Origin: Magnetococcales bacterium DC0425bin3
GTDB taxonomy: Bacteria > Pseudomonadota > Magnetococcia > Magnetococcales > DC0425bin3
Reading direction: 5' to 3'
Assembly: GCA_002753665.1 (NCBI GenBank)
Contig: PEAP01000018.1
Span: forward strand, 1-41,598
Length of the DNA stretch: 41,598 nt
Shown: positions 19,329 through 28,372 of the stretch, piece after piece
Numbering within the stretch: the first letter of the stretch is position 1
Layout of the letters: each line of letters starts with the position of its first letter
Program-made: the position numbers and the translations under genes
Notes under the pieces: generated by a model
The model's input: the letters and a program-made list of their open reading frames with translations, nothing else
Told to the model about the DNA's origin: nothing
The model's database searches: none

Positions 19329-19358
19329 ACCCGGACCCGCCGACGTGAGAGGTGAGCC

Positions 19359-19673
19359 ATGGACTATCTGACCAGCATCACCCGGGGCGGCACCCCATGG
19401 ACCCCGGCGTTCGTCACCGGCATCAACCACCGCAACTGCATCGGCTGTGGCCGGTGCTTCAAGGTCTGTTCCCGGGCGGTGTTCGAGTTGGTGGAGCGGG
19501 AGGAACTGGCAACCGGGGACAACGCGAACTGGGACGACGACGGCTTCGACGACGACGTGGCCTATGTGATGACCCTGGCCGATGCCGACGACTGCATCGG
19601 CTGCGGCAGTTGCTCCCGGGTCTGTCCCAAGCAATGTCACAGCCACGAACCCCTGACCCTTCCCAGGGCATGA
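19359..19673 (+). CDS. fdxB: Nif-specific ferredoxin III
   Basis: The 104-residue product has cluster motifs CIGCGRCFKVC and CIGCGSCSRVCPKQC, separated by an acidic insert (DNANWDDDGFDDDVAY). This is typical of ferredoxin III encoded between the nifX-DUF269 pair and downstream nif genes. It probably delivers electrons for nitrogenase or cofactor assembly. The gene starts 30 bases after DUF269 and 12 bases before nifV. Confidence 0.92.
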   Translation: MDYLTSITRGGTPWTPAFVTGINHRNCIGCGRCFKVCSRAVFELVEREELATGDNANWDDDGFDDDVAYVMTLADADDCIGCGSCSRVCPKQCHSHEPLTLPRA

Positions 19674-19685
19674 GGAGTCCGGACG

Positions 19686-20855
19686 ATGACCAGCGCGCCA
19701 AACGTTCCGGTTCTGGATGACACCACGTTGCGGGATGGCGAGCAGAGCGCCGGGGTGGCCTTCCGCTGGGAGGAGAAGGAACGGATCGCCCGGATGCTGG
19801 ACGGGCTGGGCATCCCGGAGATGGAGGTCGGCATTCCGGCCATGGGGCCGGAGGAGCGGGCGGAGATCCGGGGGCTGGCCGGGCTGGGATTGCCGGCCCG
19901 GCTGCTGGTCTGGTGCCGGATGCTGCGCCAGGACATCGACCTCTGCCCCGGCCTGGGGGTGGCGCTGGTGGACCTGTCCATTCCGGTTTCCGATCTGCAG
20001 ATGCGGATCAAGCTGGGACAGGATCGGACCCGGGTGCTGGCGACCATCGACCGGGAAGTTCGTTACGCCCGGGATCTGGGTCTGCAGGTCTGCGTGGGAG
20101 GCGAAGACGCTTCCCGGGCGGATCCCGACTTCCTGTTGCGGGTGGTGGAGACGGCGGAGGGGGCCGGGGCCGAGCGGTTTCGCTTTGCCGACACGGTGGG
20201 CATCCTGGATCCGTTCCAGGTGTACCGGATCATCGGCCGGTTGCGACGGCATACCGGCCTGGACCTGGAGATGCATGCCCACGACGATCTGGGCATGGCC
20301 ACCGCCAACACCCTGGCCGCGGTGCGCGCCGGGGCCACCCATGTCAACACCACCGTGAACGGCCTGGGGGAGCGGGCCGGCAACGCCGCCCTGGAAGAGG
20401 TGGCGATGGCCCTGGGGCAGGTGCTGGGTCTGGAGACCGGGCTGGACATGACCCGTTTCCCGGCCCTGTCCCGCTACGTGGAGCAGGCCTCGGGCCGCCG
20501 CTTGGGGCATCAGAAGAGCCTAGTGGGGCGGATGGCCTTTTCCCACGAGGCCGGCATCCATGTGGACGGTTTGCTGAAGGATGTGGCCACCTACCAGGGG
20601 GTGGACCCGACCCGCCTGGGCCGCCGCCATGAGATGGTGCTGGGAAAACATTCCGGACGGCATGCCATCCGCAACGGCTACGCCCGGCTGGGCATTCGGC
20701 TGGAGGACGCCGACCTGGACCGTCTGCTGCCCGCCATCCGGCGGTTCGTCACCTGCAACAAGCGCGCGCCGGAGGCCGACGACCTGCGCCGCCTGGCCCA
20801 TTGCGCCAGCGTTCCCCTGGCCGAGCCCGTCCCCTTCCGTCTGGGATGGATCTGA
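19686..20855 (+). CDS. nifV: Homocitrate synthase
   Basis: The 389-residue product starts with the DmpG/LeuA-type signature LDDTTLRDGEQSAGVAF and contains MHAHDDLGMATAN and NGLGERAGNAALEEV. NifV condenses acetyl-CoA with 2-oxoglutarate to homocitrate, the organic ligand of FeMo-co. The length fits NifV rather than the longer isopropylmalate synthases, and the fdxB-nifV context supports it. It is the last gene of the nifE operon. The 182 bases that follow (20856-21037) hold no gene and no clear terminator. Confidence 0.95.
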   Translation: MTSAPNVPVLDDTTLRDGEQSAGVAFRWEEKERIARMLDGLGIPEMEVGIPAMGPEERAEIRGLAGLGLPARLLVWCRMLRQDIDLCPGLGVALVDLSIPVSDLQMRIKLGQDRTRVLATIDREVRYARDLGLQVCVGGEDASRADPDFLLRVVETAEGAGAERFRFADTVGILDPFQVYRIIGRLRRHTGLDLEMHAHDDLGMATANTLAAVRAGATHVNTTVNGLGERAGNAALEEVAMALGQVLGLETGLDMTRFPALSRYVEQASGRRLGHQKSLVGRMAFSHEAGIHVDGLLKDVATYQGVDPTRLGRRHEMVLGKHSGRHAIRNGYARLGIRLEDADLDRLLPAIRRFVTCNKRAPEADDLRRLAHCASVPLAEPVPFRLGWI

Positions 20856-21037
20856 CAGCAAGTTGCTCCGCCTGCCGGGTAATGATTATCCGAAGACGCG
20901 CGTTTTCATCTATACAGCGCCTGGACTTCCTTGTCCTTGTTTCCGCTCATGGCTTCGACTTTGAGCCGAAGTTTCCAGGCTGTCAAGTCACACAGCCGGT
21001 TTTACTTCGGTGAACGCTTACATCACATGAACGCCCA

Positions 21038-21367
21038 CTACTTGTTTAACTCAAGACCATATGCCGTGCGCAGAACTTCGTTCACGCGGGTTTGCCAGCC
21101 CGGCCCGGTGGCCCGCATGGCGTCAACCAAGTCGTGGTCCAAACGAATGGCAATGACCTGCTTGGGATTCTTCAACCTTGGCCGTCCGCGCTTGCCTTTT
21201 TGGCGGCGGTATTCGGCGACAATTTCCGGATGCACCTCTGCGGCGGGACAGGCGCGGGCGAAATCATCATCCGTCCAGATCGGGTTGTCAGGATCGGATT
21301 CAGCCGCTGCCGTGATGGCTTGGTCTTCCTCGTCCGTGGGCATGATCGGGTCAGGTTTGATCGACAT
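21038..21367 (-). CDS. brnA: BrnA-type antitoxin
   Basis: The 109-residue product has an acidic N-terminal half (PTDEEDQAITAAAESDPDNP) and a basic ribbon-helix-helix-like C-terminus (KQVIAIRLDHDLVDAMRATG, then WQTRVNEVLR). This fits BrnA, the DNA-binding antitoxin that neutralises BrnT and represses the operon (family knowledge). Its start overlaps the end of brnT by 17 bases, the usual toxin-first order. The GRPRLKNPKQ stretch suggests a DNA-contacting arm. Confidence 0.85.
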   Translation of the reverse strand: MSIKPDPIMPTDEEDQAITAAAESDPDNPIWTDDDFARACPAAEVHPEIVAEYRRQKGKRGRPRLKNPKQVIAIRLDHDLVDAMRATGPGWQTRVNEVLRTAYGLELNK

Positions 21368-21620
21368 AGTTTTTCAGCTCCCGCTTGTTGGCCTTGCGCA
21401 GGCTGATAATACGGACCTTGTTGAGCTGGCGGCAGGTGTACATCAAAACGTACAAACGCCGACCGATCATGCCCATGGCGCGGTAACGGACTTCGCCATA
21501 ATCGCGGCGGCCATCAACGACCACCCAGGCGGTTTCCCAATCGAATCCCTCCGCAACCGCGAAATCGATACCGCGTGCTTCGACATTGATTGCGTTCTTG
21601 TTATCGTCCCACTCGTACAC
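21351..21620 (-). CDS. brnT: BrnT-type ribonuclease toxin
   Basis: The 89-residue product reads VYEWDDNKNAINVEARGIDF at its start, then WVVVDGRRDYGEVRYRAMG and RIISLRKANKRELKNY. This is the BrnT fold (RelE-like RNase) with the typical final basic ISLRKANKRE motif. The GTG start at 21620 is chosen because GAGGG lies 7 bases upstream and the protein then begins as other BrnT proteins do; the frame stays open for 40 more codons. It forms an operon with brnA. The locus interrupts the nif-to-isc junction. Confidence 0.86.
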   Translation of the reverse strand: MYEWDDNKNAINVEARGIDFAVAEGFDWETAWVVVDGRRDYGEVRYRAMGMIGRRLYVLMYTCRQLNKVRIISLRKANKRELKNYVDQT

Positions 21621-21656
21621 GCTGCATCCCTCGGGTGGCTGGTTCGATCTGTAATA

Positions 21657-21685
21657 AATGTATATGCGATTAATGGTGTACGCAA
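21657..21685 (-). promoter_or_regulatory. Likely brnTA promoter
   Basis: On the minus strand TTGCGT, a 17-base spacer and TACATT end 37 bases before the brnT start. The surrounding TATATGCGATTAAT is AT-rich. BrnA would be expected to bind here (inference). Confidence 0.4.
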
Positions 21686-21810
21686 GCTGTGATGACGAGG
21701 GGAAACAGAAGGTGGCCGTCGGGCCGCCTTTTTTTTGCATGGAGTCTGCTGGATTCTTCTGTCAAAATCTGTGCCAATCGAAAAAGCGAAGGAGGGAGAG
21801 CGACGAAACT

Positions 21811-21871
21811 GGTGCCATCTCAAGCGTCAACCAGTGCCATTTCATTAGCGCGTTACACAGTGCCATCTCAA
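21811..21871. repeat. Three imperfect copies of GTGCCATCTCA, IS-end-like
   Basis: GGTGCCATCTCAA (21811), AGTGCCATTTCAT (21833) and AGTGCCATCTCAAA (21859) recur at 22- and 26-base spacing. Multiple short subterminal repeats like these occur at the ends of IS21-type elements, so this may be a solo IS end or deletion scar. No transposase is nearby. The rest of 21686-21810 shows nothing recognisable. Confidence 0.35.
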
Positions 21872-21894
21872 ACGGCGATTTACAGTACTGGAAC

Positions 21895-21932
21895 AACAAC
21901 GGGCTGGACAGAATTCTGTCCAGCCCGTTGTT
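21895..21932 (-). terminator. Perfect hairpin 3' of tRNA-Lys
   Basis: AACAACGGGCTGGACAG, loop AATT and the exact complement give a 17-base perfect stem. It starts 5 bases after the CCA end of the tRNA gene read on the minus strand. It is a likely terminator or processing signal for the tRNA, although a long U-run is absent; it also blocks read-through toward brnTA. Confidence 0.6.
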
Positions 21933-21936
21933 TGAT

Positions 21937-22012
21937 TGGTGAGCCGTGTTGGAGTCGAACCAACGACCCACAGATTAAAAGTCTGTTGCTCTACCGACTG
22001 AGCTAACGGCCC
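21937..22012 (-). tRNA. tRNA-Lys (anticodon TTT)
   Basis: The 76-base minus-strand sequence folds as a full cloverleaf. The acceptor is GGGCCGT paired with ACGGCTC, the D-arm contains AGCTCAGTCGGTAGAGC, and the anticodon arm CAGACTTTTAATCTG has anticodon TTT. The T-arm is GTTGGTTCGACTCCAAC. The CCA end is encoded. It lies between brnTA and the isc operon, and tRNA 3' ends are common integration targets. Confidence 0.96.
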
Positions 22013-22043
22013 ATGGGCCAACGGCCATGCCGATGGAGGGGCG

Positions 22044-22072
22044 ACTATAGCAGATCCGCCCGACCATGAGAA
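22044..22072 (-). promoter_or_regulatory. Promoter of tRNA-Lys
   Basis: On the minus strand TTCTCA (22072-22067), a 17-base spacer and TATAGT (22049-22044) end 31 bases before the mature tRNA 5' end. Confidence 0.5.
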
Positions 22073-22087
22073 CCCCTCAATTGCGTC

Positions 22088-22282
22088 TCAGTCCCGCTCG
22101 TCGAGCCAGGCCATCTGGATCGCCTCCAGGATCTTTTCGTTGCACTTGTCCCGGTCGTCCGCAAACCCCGGCAGATCCATCACCCATTGCTGGAGATCGG
22201 TGAAACGGACGGCAAGGGGATCCACATCCGGTCGCGTCTCGGCCAGTTCGATGGCGATTTCTTGGACATCGGTCCATTGCAT
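22088..22282 (-). CDS. iscX: IscX, Fe-S assembly regulator
   Basis: The 64-residue product MQWTDVQEIAIELAETRPDV...EAIQMAWLDERD has the IscX (YfhJ) length, a Trp near the N-terminus and an acidic surface. IscX binds IscS and iron and tunes cluster assembly on IscU (family knowledge). It begins 2 bases after the fdx stop and is the last gene of the isc operon. Confidence 0.93.
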   Translation of the reverse strand: MQWTDVQEIAIELAETRPDVDPLAVRFTDLQQWVMDLPGFADDRDKCNEKILEAIQMAWLDERD

Positions 22283-22284
22283 GG

Positions 22285-22620
22285 TCAGCCCCCCTTCTTG
22301 TCCACGCTGATGTTGACGGTATAGGCGGGAATCGTCACCGTCAAACCATCCAGGGCGTCGGTCATGCGGATCTGACAGCCGAGCCGGCTGGTGGCGGTGA
22401 GGCCGAAGGCCTCGTCCAGGGTGTCCTCTTCCTCTTCACTGGCCTCTGGCAGGCGGTCGTACCACTCCGGATTCACCACCACATGACAGGTGGAGCAGGC
22501 CAGGCTGCCTTCGCAGGCGCCCTCCAGTTCAACGTGATTTTCATGGGCCGCTTCCACGAGACTGAGACCGTTGGCGACCTCGATGGTCCTGTTCATGGGC
22601 AGAAAGGTGACCTTGGGCAT
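22285..22620 (-). CDS. fdx: Isc-type [2Fe-2S] ferredoxin
   Basis: The 111-residue product has the adrenodoxin-type cluster motif CEGSLACSTC with a distant fourth cysteine in SRLGCQIRM. EEEEDTLDEAFGLTATSRLG is the acidic partner-binding helix. In Isc systems this ferredoxin gives electrons to IscS-IscU during sulfur reduction. It sits between hscA and iscX as in E. coli and Azotobacter. Confidence 0.95.
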   Translation of the reverse strand: MPKVTFLPMNRTIEVANGLSLVEAAHENHVELEGACEGSLACSTCHVVVNPEWYDRLPEASEEEEDTLDEAFGLTATSRLGCQIRMTDALDGLTVTIPAYTVNISVDKKGG

Positions 22621-22632
22621 GGGAGAACTCCT

Positions 22633-24507
22633 CTACGAGAAATCGGTCACCTTGCGACCGGTCATGACGGAGCGAATGTTGCGGTCCATGCGCCGCTGGG
22701 CAAAAAAGACCGTGGCCTTGTCCAGCGCCGCGATGGCATCGTTGATGGATTGATGATCCTCCCCCCCGGCAACCTGTTGCAACCGCCCCATGGCGGTTTC
22801 GATGGCGGGCATCTCCTGATCGTCCAGCAGATCCCGGTCCTGCTCCAGGGCCGCCAGGACGGCATGCCGCACCCGGTCCGCCTCCACCCGGGCCTCCCGC
22901 AACTGCCGCAGCTGCAGGTCGCCGGCGCCATGGTCCAAGGCATCCCGCAGCATGGCGGCGATCTCGTTGTCACCCAGGCCATAGCTGGGCTTCACCGCCA
23001 CCGACTGCTCCACCCCGGTGGTCATCTCCCGGGCGGTGACCGTGAGCAGGCCGTCGGCATCCACCTGAAAGGCCACCCGGATGCGGGCCGCCCCGGCCAC
23101 CATGGGCGGAATGCCCCGCAGCTCGAACCGCGCCAGGGAACGGCACTGATCCACCGTCTCCCGTTCCCCCTGGACCACATGAATGGCCATGGCCGTCTGG
23201 CCATCCTTGTAGGTGGTAAACTCCTGGCCCCGGGCCGTGGGAATCGGGCTGTTGCGGGGCACGACCTTCTCCACCAGTCCGCCCATGGTCTCCAAACCCA
23301 GGGACAGCGGGGTGACATCCACCAGCAGCATGTCCGAACGCCGGTTGCCGGCCAACAGGTCGGCCTGATGGGCCGCCCCCAGGGCCACGATGCGGTCGGG
23401 ATCCAGATCCGCCAGGGGTTCGGTCTGGAAGAGATCCGCCACGAAACGGCGCACGGCCGGAACCCGGGTGGACCCGCCCACCAGCACCACCCCCTCCAGA
23501 TCGGCCGGGGTCAATCCGGCATCCTTGAGCGCCCGCCGGCAGGGCATGCCGGTGGCCCGCACCAGTCTGTCGATGCGCTGTTCCATCTCCTGCCGGGTCA
23601 GGGTGCGCCGATAGGCCGCGCCTTCGGGCCGCGGGAGAACGACCACGGTCTCCTCCGCCCCGGTCAAGGCTTCCTTGGCCTCCCTGGCAGCCTGCTGGGC
23701 GGCCTGCAGCAAGCCGGGATCCGGCTGAGCGATCCCCATCTCCTCCAGAAACAGGCTGGCCAGGGCCCGGTCGAAATCATCCCCGCCCAGGGACGAGTTG
23801 CCCCCGGTGGCCAGCACCTGGAACACCCCCCGGGTGAGCCTGAGGATGGAAATATCGAAGGTGCCGCCCCCCAGGTCATAGATGGCGTACAGCCCCTCCC
23901 GCCCCTGGTCCAAACCATAGGCCAGGGCGGCGGCGGTGGGTTCGTTGACCAGCCGCAACACCTCCAGACCGGCCAGCCGGCAGGCGTCCTTGGTGGCCTG
24001 GCGCTGGGCATCGTCGAAATAGGCCGGCACCGTCACCACCGCCCCCCGCAGCGCCCCACCCAGGGCCTGTTCGGCCCGCTTCTTCAATTCCTTCAGGATC
24101 TCGGCGGAAATTTCCACCGGCGACAGGCTCCGCCCCCCGGCCCGGATCCGCACCATGCCGCCCTCCCCCGGCTCCAGCCGGTACGGTTCGGCGGGGACTT
24201 CCTCCATGGCCCGACCCATGAACCGCTTGACGGAACTGATGGTATCCCGGGGAGACTGCACCGCCAATGCCCGGGCCTGCTCCCCCACCAGGATGCTCCC
24301 ATCGGCCCGGTAATGGACCACCGACGCCAGCGAGACCTGCCCCTGTTCATCGGGAATGCAGGCCGGCCGACCCTCCAGGTCGATGGCCGCCACCAGGCTG
24401 AAGGTCGTTCCCAGATCGATGCCCACCACCCGCCATTCCTCCCCGGGGCGGAGTTGATGGGGCAAGGGGGCGGCGCCGGGTTCGGCGATGTCCAGCAACA
24501 GGTCCAT
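22633..24507 (-). CDS. hscA: Hsp70-family Fe-S chaperone HscA
   Basis: The 624-residue product has the Hsp70 ATPase signatures [20 protein letters not shown] at about residue 29, [14 protein letters not shown] and [15 protein letters not shown], followed by a substrate-binding domain. HscA binds the LPPVK motif of IscU to drive cluster transfer, and that motif is present in the IscU encoded upstream. GGGGAG precedes ATG 24507. It lies 15 bases after hscB. Confidence 0.96.
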   Translation of the reverse strand: MDLLLDIAEPGAAPLPHQLRPGEEWRVVGIDLGTTFSLVAAIDLEGRPACIPDEQGQVSLASVVHYRADGSILVGEQARALAVQSPRDTISSVKRFMGRAMEEVPAEPYRLEPGEGGMVRIRAGGRSLSPVEISAEILKELKKRAEQALGGALRGAVVTVPAYFDDAQRQATKDACRLAGLEVLRLVNEPTAAALAYGLDQGREGLYAIYDLGGGTFDISILRLTRGVFQVLATGGNSSLGGDDFDRALASLFLEEMGIAQPDPGLLQAAQQAAREAKEALTGAEETVVVLPRPEGAAYRRTLTRQEMEQRIDRLVRATGMPCRRALKDAGLTPADLEGVVLVGGSTRVPAVRRFVADLFQTEPLADLDPDRIVALGAAHQADLLAGNRRSDMLLVDVTPLSLGLETMGGLVEKVVPRNSPIPTARGQEFTTYKDGQTAMAIHVVQGERETVDQCRSLARFELRGIPPMVAGAARIRVAFQVDADGLLTVTAREMTTGVEQSVAVKPSYGLGDNEIAAMLRDALDHGAGDLQLRQLREARVEADRVRHAVLAALEQDRDLLDDQEMPAIETAMGRLQQVAGGEDHQSINDAIAALDKATVFFAQRRMDRNIRSVMTGRKVTDFS

Positions 24508-24522
24508 GGTCTCGACTCCCCG

Positions 24523-25158
24523 TCAGAACAACCGTTCTTCCAGCCGGTCCACCTCTTCCAGAAAGCGCTGATGATAGCGCAACCGGTCCAGGTGACGGAC
24601 GGCCTCCTCCAGCACCGTTGTGCCCTCCCCGGCCATGGCCCGCGCCAGGGAATCGCGGATCAGGCCCGTTTCGAGGTCGACCCGCTGTTCCACCTCCCGG
24701 CGCAACCGCTCCAGCCGCCGGGGGGCATCGTCCGCTGCCGGGTCCACCTCCGCCAGCGCCTCCCGCAGCTCCATCACCTCCATGAGAAAGGCGGGATCGA
24801 CGGGAGTCGTGTTGCGATGCTCGGGCGCGGCATGGCCCAGCAGTTCCAGCAGATGCCGGGCCCGGGTCAGGGGATTGCCCAGGGTCTGGAAGGCCGTGTT
24901 GATGCGGGTGATCCATTCCAGGGAATAACGCCGTTCACCGGCGGATCGGGTGGCGAAGCGGTCGGGGTGAAACCGCTGCTGGGCCTGGCGATACGACTCC
25001 TCCAGGACCGGACGGTCCAGGTCGAACCCCCGCGGCAGACCCAGCACCGCGAAGAGATCGGCTCCGGAATCCGGCGGTTGGAGGACCCCGCAGACCACAC
25101 AGAACGCCGCGTCTCCCGCCGGCCCCTTGCAGGACCAGCAGGCCCGGGCTGCGCTCAT
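24523..25158 (-). CDS. hscB: HscB co-chaperone with N-terminal tetracysteine motif
   Basis: The 211-residue product is a J-protein with the HPD motif in QRFHPDRFA and a C-terminal HscB helical domain. Unlike E. coli HscB (171 residues), it has an N-terminal extension MSAARACWSCKGPAGDAAFC followed by VVCG, that is CxxC plus CxxC. This resembles the zinc site of eukaryotic HSC20. ATG 25158 has GGGGAGG 5 bases upstream. The long frame continues further upstream but lies over iscA. It stimulates HscA and presents IscU (family knowledge). Confidence 0.93.
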   Translation of the reverse strand: MSAARACWSCKGPAGDAAFCVVCGVLQPPDSGADLFAVLGLPRGFDLDRPVLEESYRQAQQRFHPDRFATRSAGERRYSLEWITRINTAFQTLGNPLTRARHLLELLGHAAPEHRNTTPVDPAFLMEVMELREALAEVDPAADDAPRRLERLRREVEQRVDLETGLIRDSLARAMAGEGTTVLEEAVRHLDRLRYHQRFLEEVDRLEERLF

Positions 25159-25183
25159 GGCACACCTCCCCGATGCATTGCCA

Positions 25184-25516
25184 CTAGATCTTGAAGGATT
25201 CCCCGCAGCCGCACCGCTCCTTCTCCCGGGGATTGACGAACTTGAAGCCGGACTTGAAGGCGTTGGTGGCGAAGTCCACCTCGGTGCCGTCAAGGACCGG
25301 CAGGGATTTTTCATCCACCACCACCCGCACCCCATGGCTCTCGAACACCTGATCCCCCTCCTCCACCTGGTCGGCGTATTCCAGCTTGTAGGACAGACCG
25401 GAACAGCCGGCGGTGGTCACCCCCACCCGGATGGCGGCCGCGGGGGTGCCCCGGTTCTGCAACATCTGCCGCGCCTTGTCGGCGGCGGCCGCGGTCAGGA
25501 TGATGCCCTTGGCCAT
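25184..25516 (-). CDS. iscA: IscA A-type Fe-S carrier
   Basis: The 110-residue product has the three A-type cysteines: VTTAGCSGLSY and the C-terminal RCGCGESF. It may deliver [4Fe-4S] clusters or iron to targets. ATG 25516 directly follows the iscU stop. The usual iscU-iscA-hscB order is kept. Confidence 0.95.
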   Translation of the reverse strand: MAKGIILTAAAADKARQMLQNRGTPAAAIRVGVTTAGCSGLSYKLEYADQVEEGDQVFESHGVRVVVDEKSLPVLDGTEVDFATNAFKSGFKFVNPREKERCGCGESFKI

Positions 25517-25517
25517 G

Positions 25518-25910
25518 TCAGGAGCCTCCCACCGCGCGCTTGCTGCGATAATCCTGGATGGCGGACTTGATGGCATCCTCCGCCAGCACCGAGCAATGGA
25601 TCTTCACCGGCGGCAAGGCCAGCTCCTCGGCCACCTGGGTGTTCTTGATCGTCAGGGCCTGGTCCAGGGTCTTGCCCTTGATCCACTCGGTGACCAGGCT
25701 GGAAGAGGCGATGGCGGAGCCGCAGCCGAAGGTCTTGAACTTGGCGTCGTCGATCACGCCCTGTTCGTTGACCCGGATCTGCAGCTTCATCACATCCCCG
25801 CAGGATGGGGCCCCCACCATGCCGGTGCCCACGTTGGGGTCGTTCTTGTCCAGGGAACCCACATTGCGCGGGTTCTCGTAATGGTCCAGCACCTTGTCGT
25901 TGTAGGCCAT
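25518..25910 (-). CDS. iscU: IscU scaffold protein
   Basis: The 130-residue product has cluster ligands in GAPSCGDVMKL, FGCGSAIASSS and KIHCSVLAEDA, plus the HscA recognition motif LPPVK. It is the scaffold on which IscS sulfur and iron form [2Fe-2S] clusters. It is short IscU, not the longer NifU; no NifU is found in the window, so this may also serve nitrogenase (inference). It follows iscS by 43 bases. Confidence 0.97.
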   Translation of the reverse strand: MAYNDKVLDHYENPRNVGSLDKNDPNVGTGMVGAPSCGDVMKLQIRVNEQGVIDDAKFKTFGCGSAIASSSLVTEWIKGKTLDQALTIKNTQVAEELALPPVKIHCSVLAEDAIKSAIQDYRSKRAVGGS

Positions 25911-25953
25911 GATACCGATCTCCAGAAAAGTCGTTCAGACGGCAAGAATACCC

Positions 25954-27168
25954 TCAGTGCGCCGCCCATTGGACCGATTTGATGTCGATGCCCTCCTGCA
26001 TCATCTCCCACAGGGGGGACATCTCCCGCAGTTTGCTCACCGACCGGATCACCAGGTCGATGACGTAATCCACCTCCTCCCGGGTGGTGAAGCGTCCCAG
26101 GCCGAAGCGAATGGATGTGTGGGCCAAGTCCTCGGTCACCCCCAGGGCCCGCAGCACATAACTGGGTTCCAGGGAAGCCGAGGTACAGGCCGAACCGGAA
26201 CTGACCGCCACGTCCTTGATGGCCATCATCAGGGACTCCCCTTCCACGAACCCGAAGGAGATGTTGAGGTTGCCGGCCAACCGGGATTCCAGGTCGCCGT
26301 TCAGTTCGACATGGGTCAACCGGCTGGTGACCCCCTGGAACAGATGGTCGCGCAACTCCTTGACCCGGCGGGATTCCTCGACCATCTCCGCCCCGGCCAA
26401 GCGGCAGGCGGCCCCCAGGCCGACGATCAGGGGCGTGGACAGGGTGCCGGAGCGCATGCCCCGCTCGTGGCCGCCGCCATGGATGATGGCCTTGAGTCGC
26501 ACCCGGGGCCGGCGCCGCACATAGAGGGCGCCGATGCCCTTGGGACCATAGATCTTGTGCCCGCTGATGGACAACAGATCGATGTTCATGGCGTTCACGT
26601 CCAGGGGAAACTTTCCCACCCCCTGGGCGCCATCGCAGTGGAACAGCACCTTGCGGGAACGGCACAGGGCGCCGATCTCCGCCAGGGGCTGGATCACCCC
26701 GATCTCGTTGTTGGCCGCCATGATCGACACCAGGATGGTCCGGTCGGTGATCGCCGCCGCCAGGGCCGCCAGATCCACCAGGCCATTGGGCCGCACCGGC
26801 AAGTAGGTGACCTGAAAGCCCTCCTCGGCTTCCAGGTGCCGGCAGGTATCCAGCACCGCCTTGTGTTCGGTGGTCAGGGTGATGATATGGTTGCCCTTGT
26901 CCCGGTAGAAGCGCGCCACGCCGGTGATGGCCAGGTTGTCCGACTCGGTGGCCCCCGAGGTGAAGACGATTTCCCGGGGATCGGCCCCGATCAGGGTGGC
27001 GACCTCCTGGCGGGCCTTCTCCACCGCCCGGTCCGCCTCCCAGCCGAAGGGATGGGACCGGGACGCCGGATTGCCGAACTTCTCCGCGAACCAGGGCAAC
27101 ATCTCCTGCAACACCCGTTGATCCATGGGCGTGGTGGCCTGGTAGTCCATGTAAATGGGCAGATTCAT
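25954..27168 (-). CDS. iscS: Cysteine desulfurase IscS
   Basis: The 404-residue product has the IscS N-terminus [19 protein letters not shown] lysine in [10 protein letters not shown], and the active-site Cys loop [16 protein letters not shown], a group I desulfurase. It supplies sulfane sulfur to IscU and to tRNA modification. The ATG at 27168 is preferred to 27174 because AGGAG is 9 bases upstream of it but only 3 from the other. A second desulfurase gene lies immediately upstream, separated by 46 bases that include a partial dispersed repeat. Confidence 0.96.
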   Translation of the reverse strand: MNLPIYMDYQATTPMDQRVLQEMLPWFAEKFGNPASRSHPFGWEADRAVEKARQEVATLIGADPREIVFTSGATESDNLAITGVARFYRDKGNHIITLTTEHKAVLDTCRHLEAEEGFQVTYLPVRPNGLVDLAALAAAITDRTILVSIMAANNEIGVIQPLAEIGALCRSRKVLFHCDGAQGVGKFPLDVNAMNIDLLSISGHKIYGPKGIGALYVRRRPRVRLKAIIHGGGHERGMRSGTLSTPLIVGLGAACRLAGAEMVEESRRVKELRDHLFQGVTSRLTHVELNGDLESRLAGNLNISFGFVEGESLMMAIKDVAVSSGSACTSASLEPSYVLRALGVTEDLAHTSIRFGLGRFTTREEVDYVIDLVIRSVSKLREMSPLWEMMQEGIDIKSVQWAAH

Positions 27169-27181
27169 CGTCATGTTCTCC

Positions 27182-27206
27182 TGGTGGAGGGAGGCTTCCC
27201 CCGTCC
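27182..27206 (+). repeat. Dispersed GGAGG repeat, partial copy F
   Basis: TGGTGGAGGGAGGCTTCCCC followed by CGTCC matches the GC-rich half of the dispersed repeat. It sits between the two desulfurase genes inside the isc operon and would be transcribed. The upstream palindrome is absent. Confidence 0.55.
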
Positions 27207-27214
27207 TGTATGAG

Positions 27215-28372
27215 TCAATTCCCGACCGCCAGAGGACCGGACATGCGGCGCAACCGCTCCACCAACCCGGTCAATCCCTCCCGAAATCGTTGCAGATCCT
27301 CTGCCCTGGTGTCCCATCCCAGACTGACCCGCAGCGCGCTGCGGCCCAGGGCTTCCTCCGCCCCCATGGCCTGCACCACATGGGAGGCGCGCACCTTGCC
27401 GGAGCTGCAGGCCGATCCGCCGCTGACGGCGAATCCGACCAGGTCCAATCCCATGACCAGCGCCTCCCCGTCGAGCCCCGGCCAGCCCAGCAGGGAGGTG
27501 TTGGGCAGGCGGGGGGCGTCGCGGCCGAAGATATGCAGATCGGGCATCCGCGCCGCCAGATCCGCCTCCAGGGCGTCGCGCCAGGCGCCCAGGCGCCGGG
27601 CCTCGTCGGCCATGGCGGCCACGGCCGCCGCGGCCGCCACCCCGAACCCGACGATGCCCGCCACGTTCTCCGTCCCGGCCCGCCGGTTGCGCTCCTGACC
27701 ACCCCCCACCAGCAGGGGCTCGATGGCCAGGGCCTTGTCCACCACCAGGGCCCCCACGCCCTTGGGTCCGCCAAGCTTGTGGGCCGAAATCGACAGCAGA
27801 GCCACCGGCAGGGTGGCCAGATCCAGGGGCAGCCGGCCGGCGCTCTGGATGGCATCGGTGTGCAGCGGCACCCCGGCCGCCCGGCAGAGGGGGCCGATCT
27901 CCTCGATGGGCTGCAGCACCCCGGTTTCGTTGTTGGCGTGCATCACCGACACCGCCACCAGGCCGGCCCGCAGCTCCCGCCGGATCCAGTCCGGGTCCAC
28001 CCGGCCGCTGGCGTCCACCGGGATCCAATCGACCTCCATGCCCCGCCGGACCAGCACCTGCCCCACCGCCAGCACCGAGGGATGTTCCGTCGCACCCAGC
28101 AGCAGCCGGCCCCGAAATCCGGCCCGGGCCGCCAACCCCAGCAGGGCCAGGCTGTTGGCCTCGGTGCCGCCGCTGGTGAAGATCACCTGGCTGTGATGGG
28201 CGTTGATCAGCCGGGCCACCTGGCGCCGGGCCTCGTCCACCCCCTGACGAGCGGCCCGGCCGGCGGCATGGACCGCGCTGGGATTGCCGATCAGCCGGGT
28301 CAGGCAGGACTGCATGGCCTCCACCACTCCCGGCCGCGGGGGAGCCGAGGCATTGTAGTCCAGATAGATCAT
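27215..28372 (-). CDS. Second cysteine desulfurase (NifS/IscS-like)
   Basis: The 385-residue product is a class V aminotransferase: [20 protein letters not shown] at the start, PLP lysine in [12 protein letters not shown] and active-site Cys in [14 protein letters not shown]. It is clearly diverged from the IscS encoded next and is closer in style to NifS-type enzymes. It may provide extra sulfur for nitrogenase clusters (inference). Its ATG overlaps the iscR stop by 4 bases (ATGA). Confidence 0.9.
   Translation of the reverse strand: MIYLDYNASAPPRPGVVEAMQSCLTRLIGNPSAVHAAGRAARQGVDEARRQVARLINAHHSQVIFTSGGTEANSLALLGLAARAGFRGRLLLGATEHPSVLAVGQVLVRRGMEVDWIPVDASGRVDPDWIRRELRAGLVAVSVMHANNETGVLQPIEEIGPLCRAAGVPLHTDAIQSAGRLPLDLATLPVALLSISAHKLGGPKGVGALVVDKALAIEPLLVGGGQERNRRAGTENVAGIVGFGVAAAAAVAAMADEARRLGAWRDALEADLAARMPDLHIFGRDAPRLPNTSLLGWPGLDGEALVMGLDLVGFAVSGGSACSSGKVRASHVVQAMGAEEALGRSALRVSLGWDTRAEDLQRFREGLTGLVERLRRMSGPLAVGN

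Noticed and set aside
21895-21932. Hairpin as an integron or transposon end
   Set aside because: It lies exactly at the 3' end of tRNA-Lys and fits a terminator better; no integrase or matching second copy was found.
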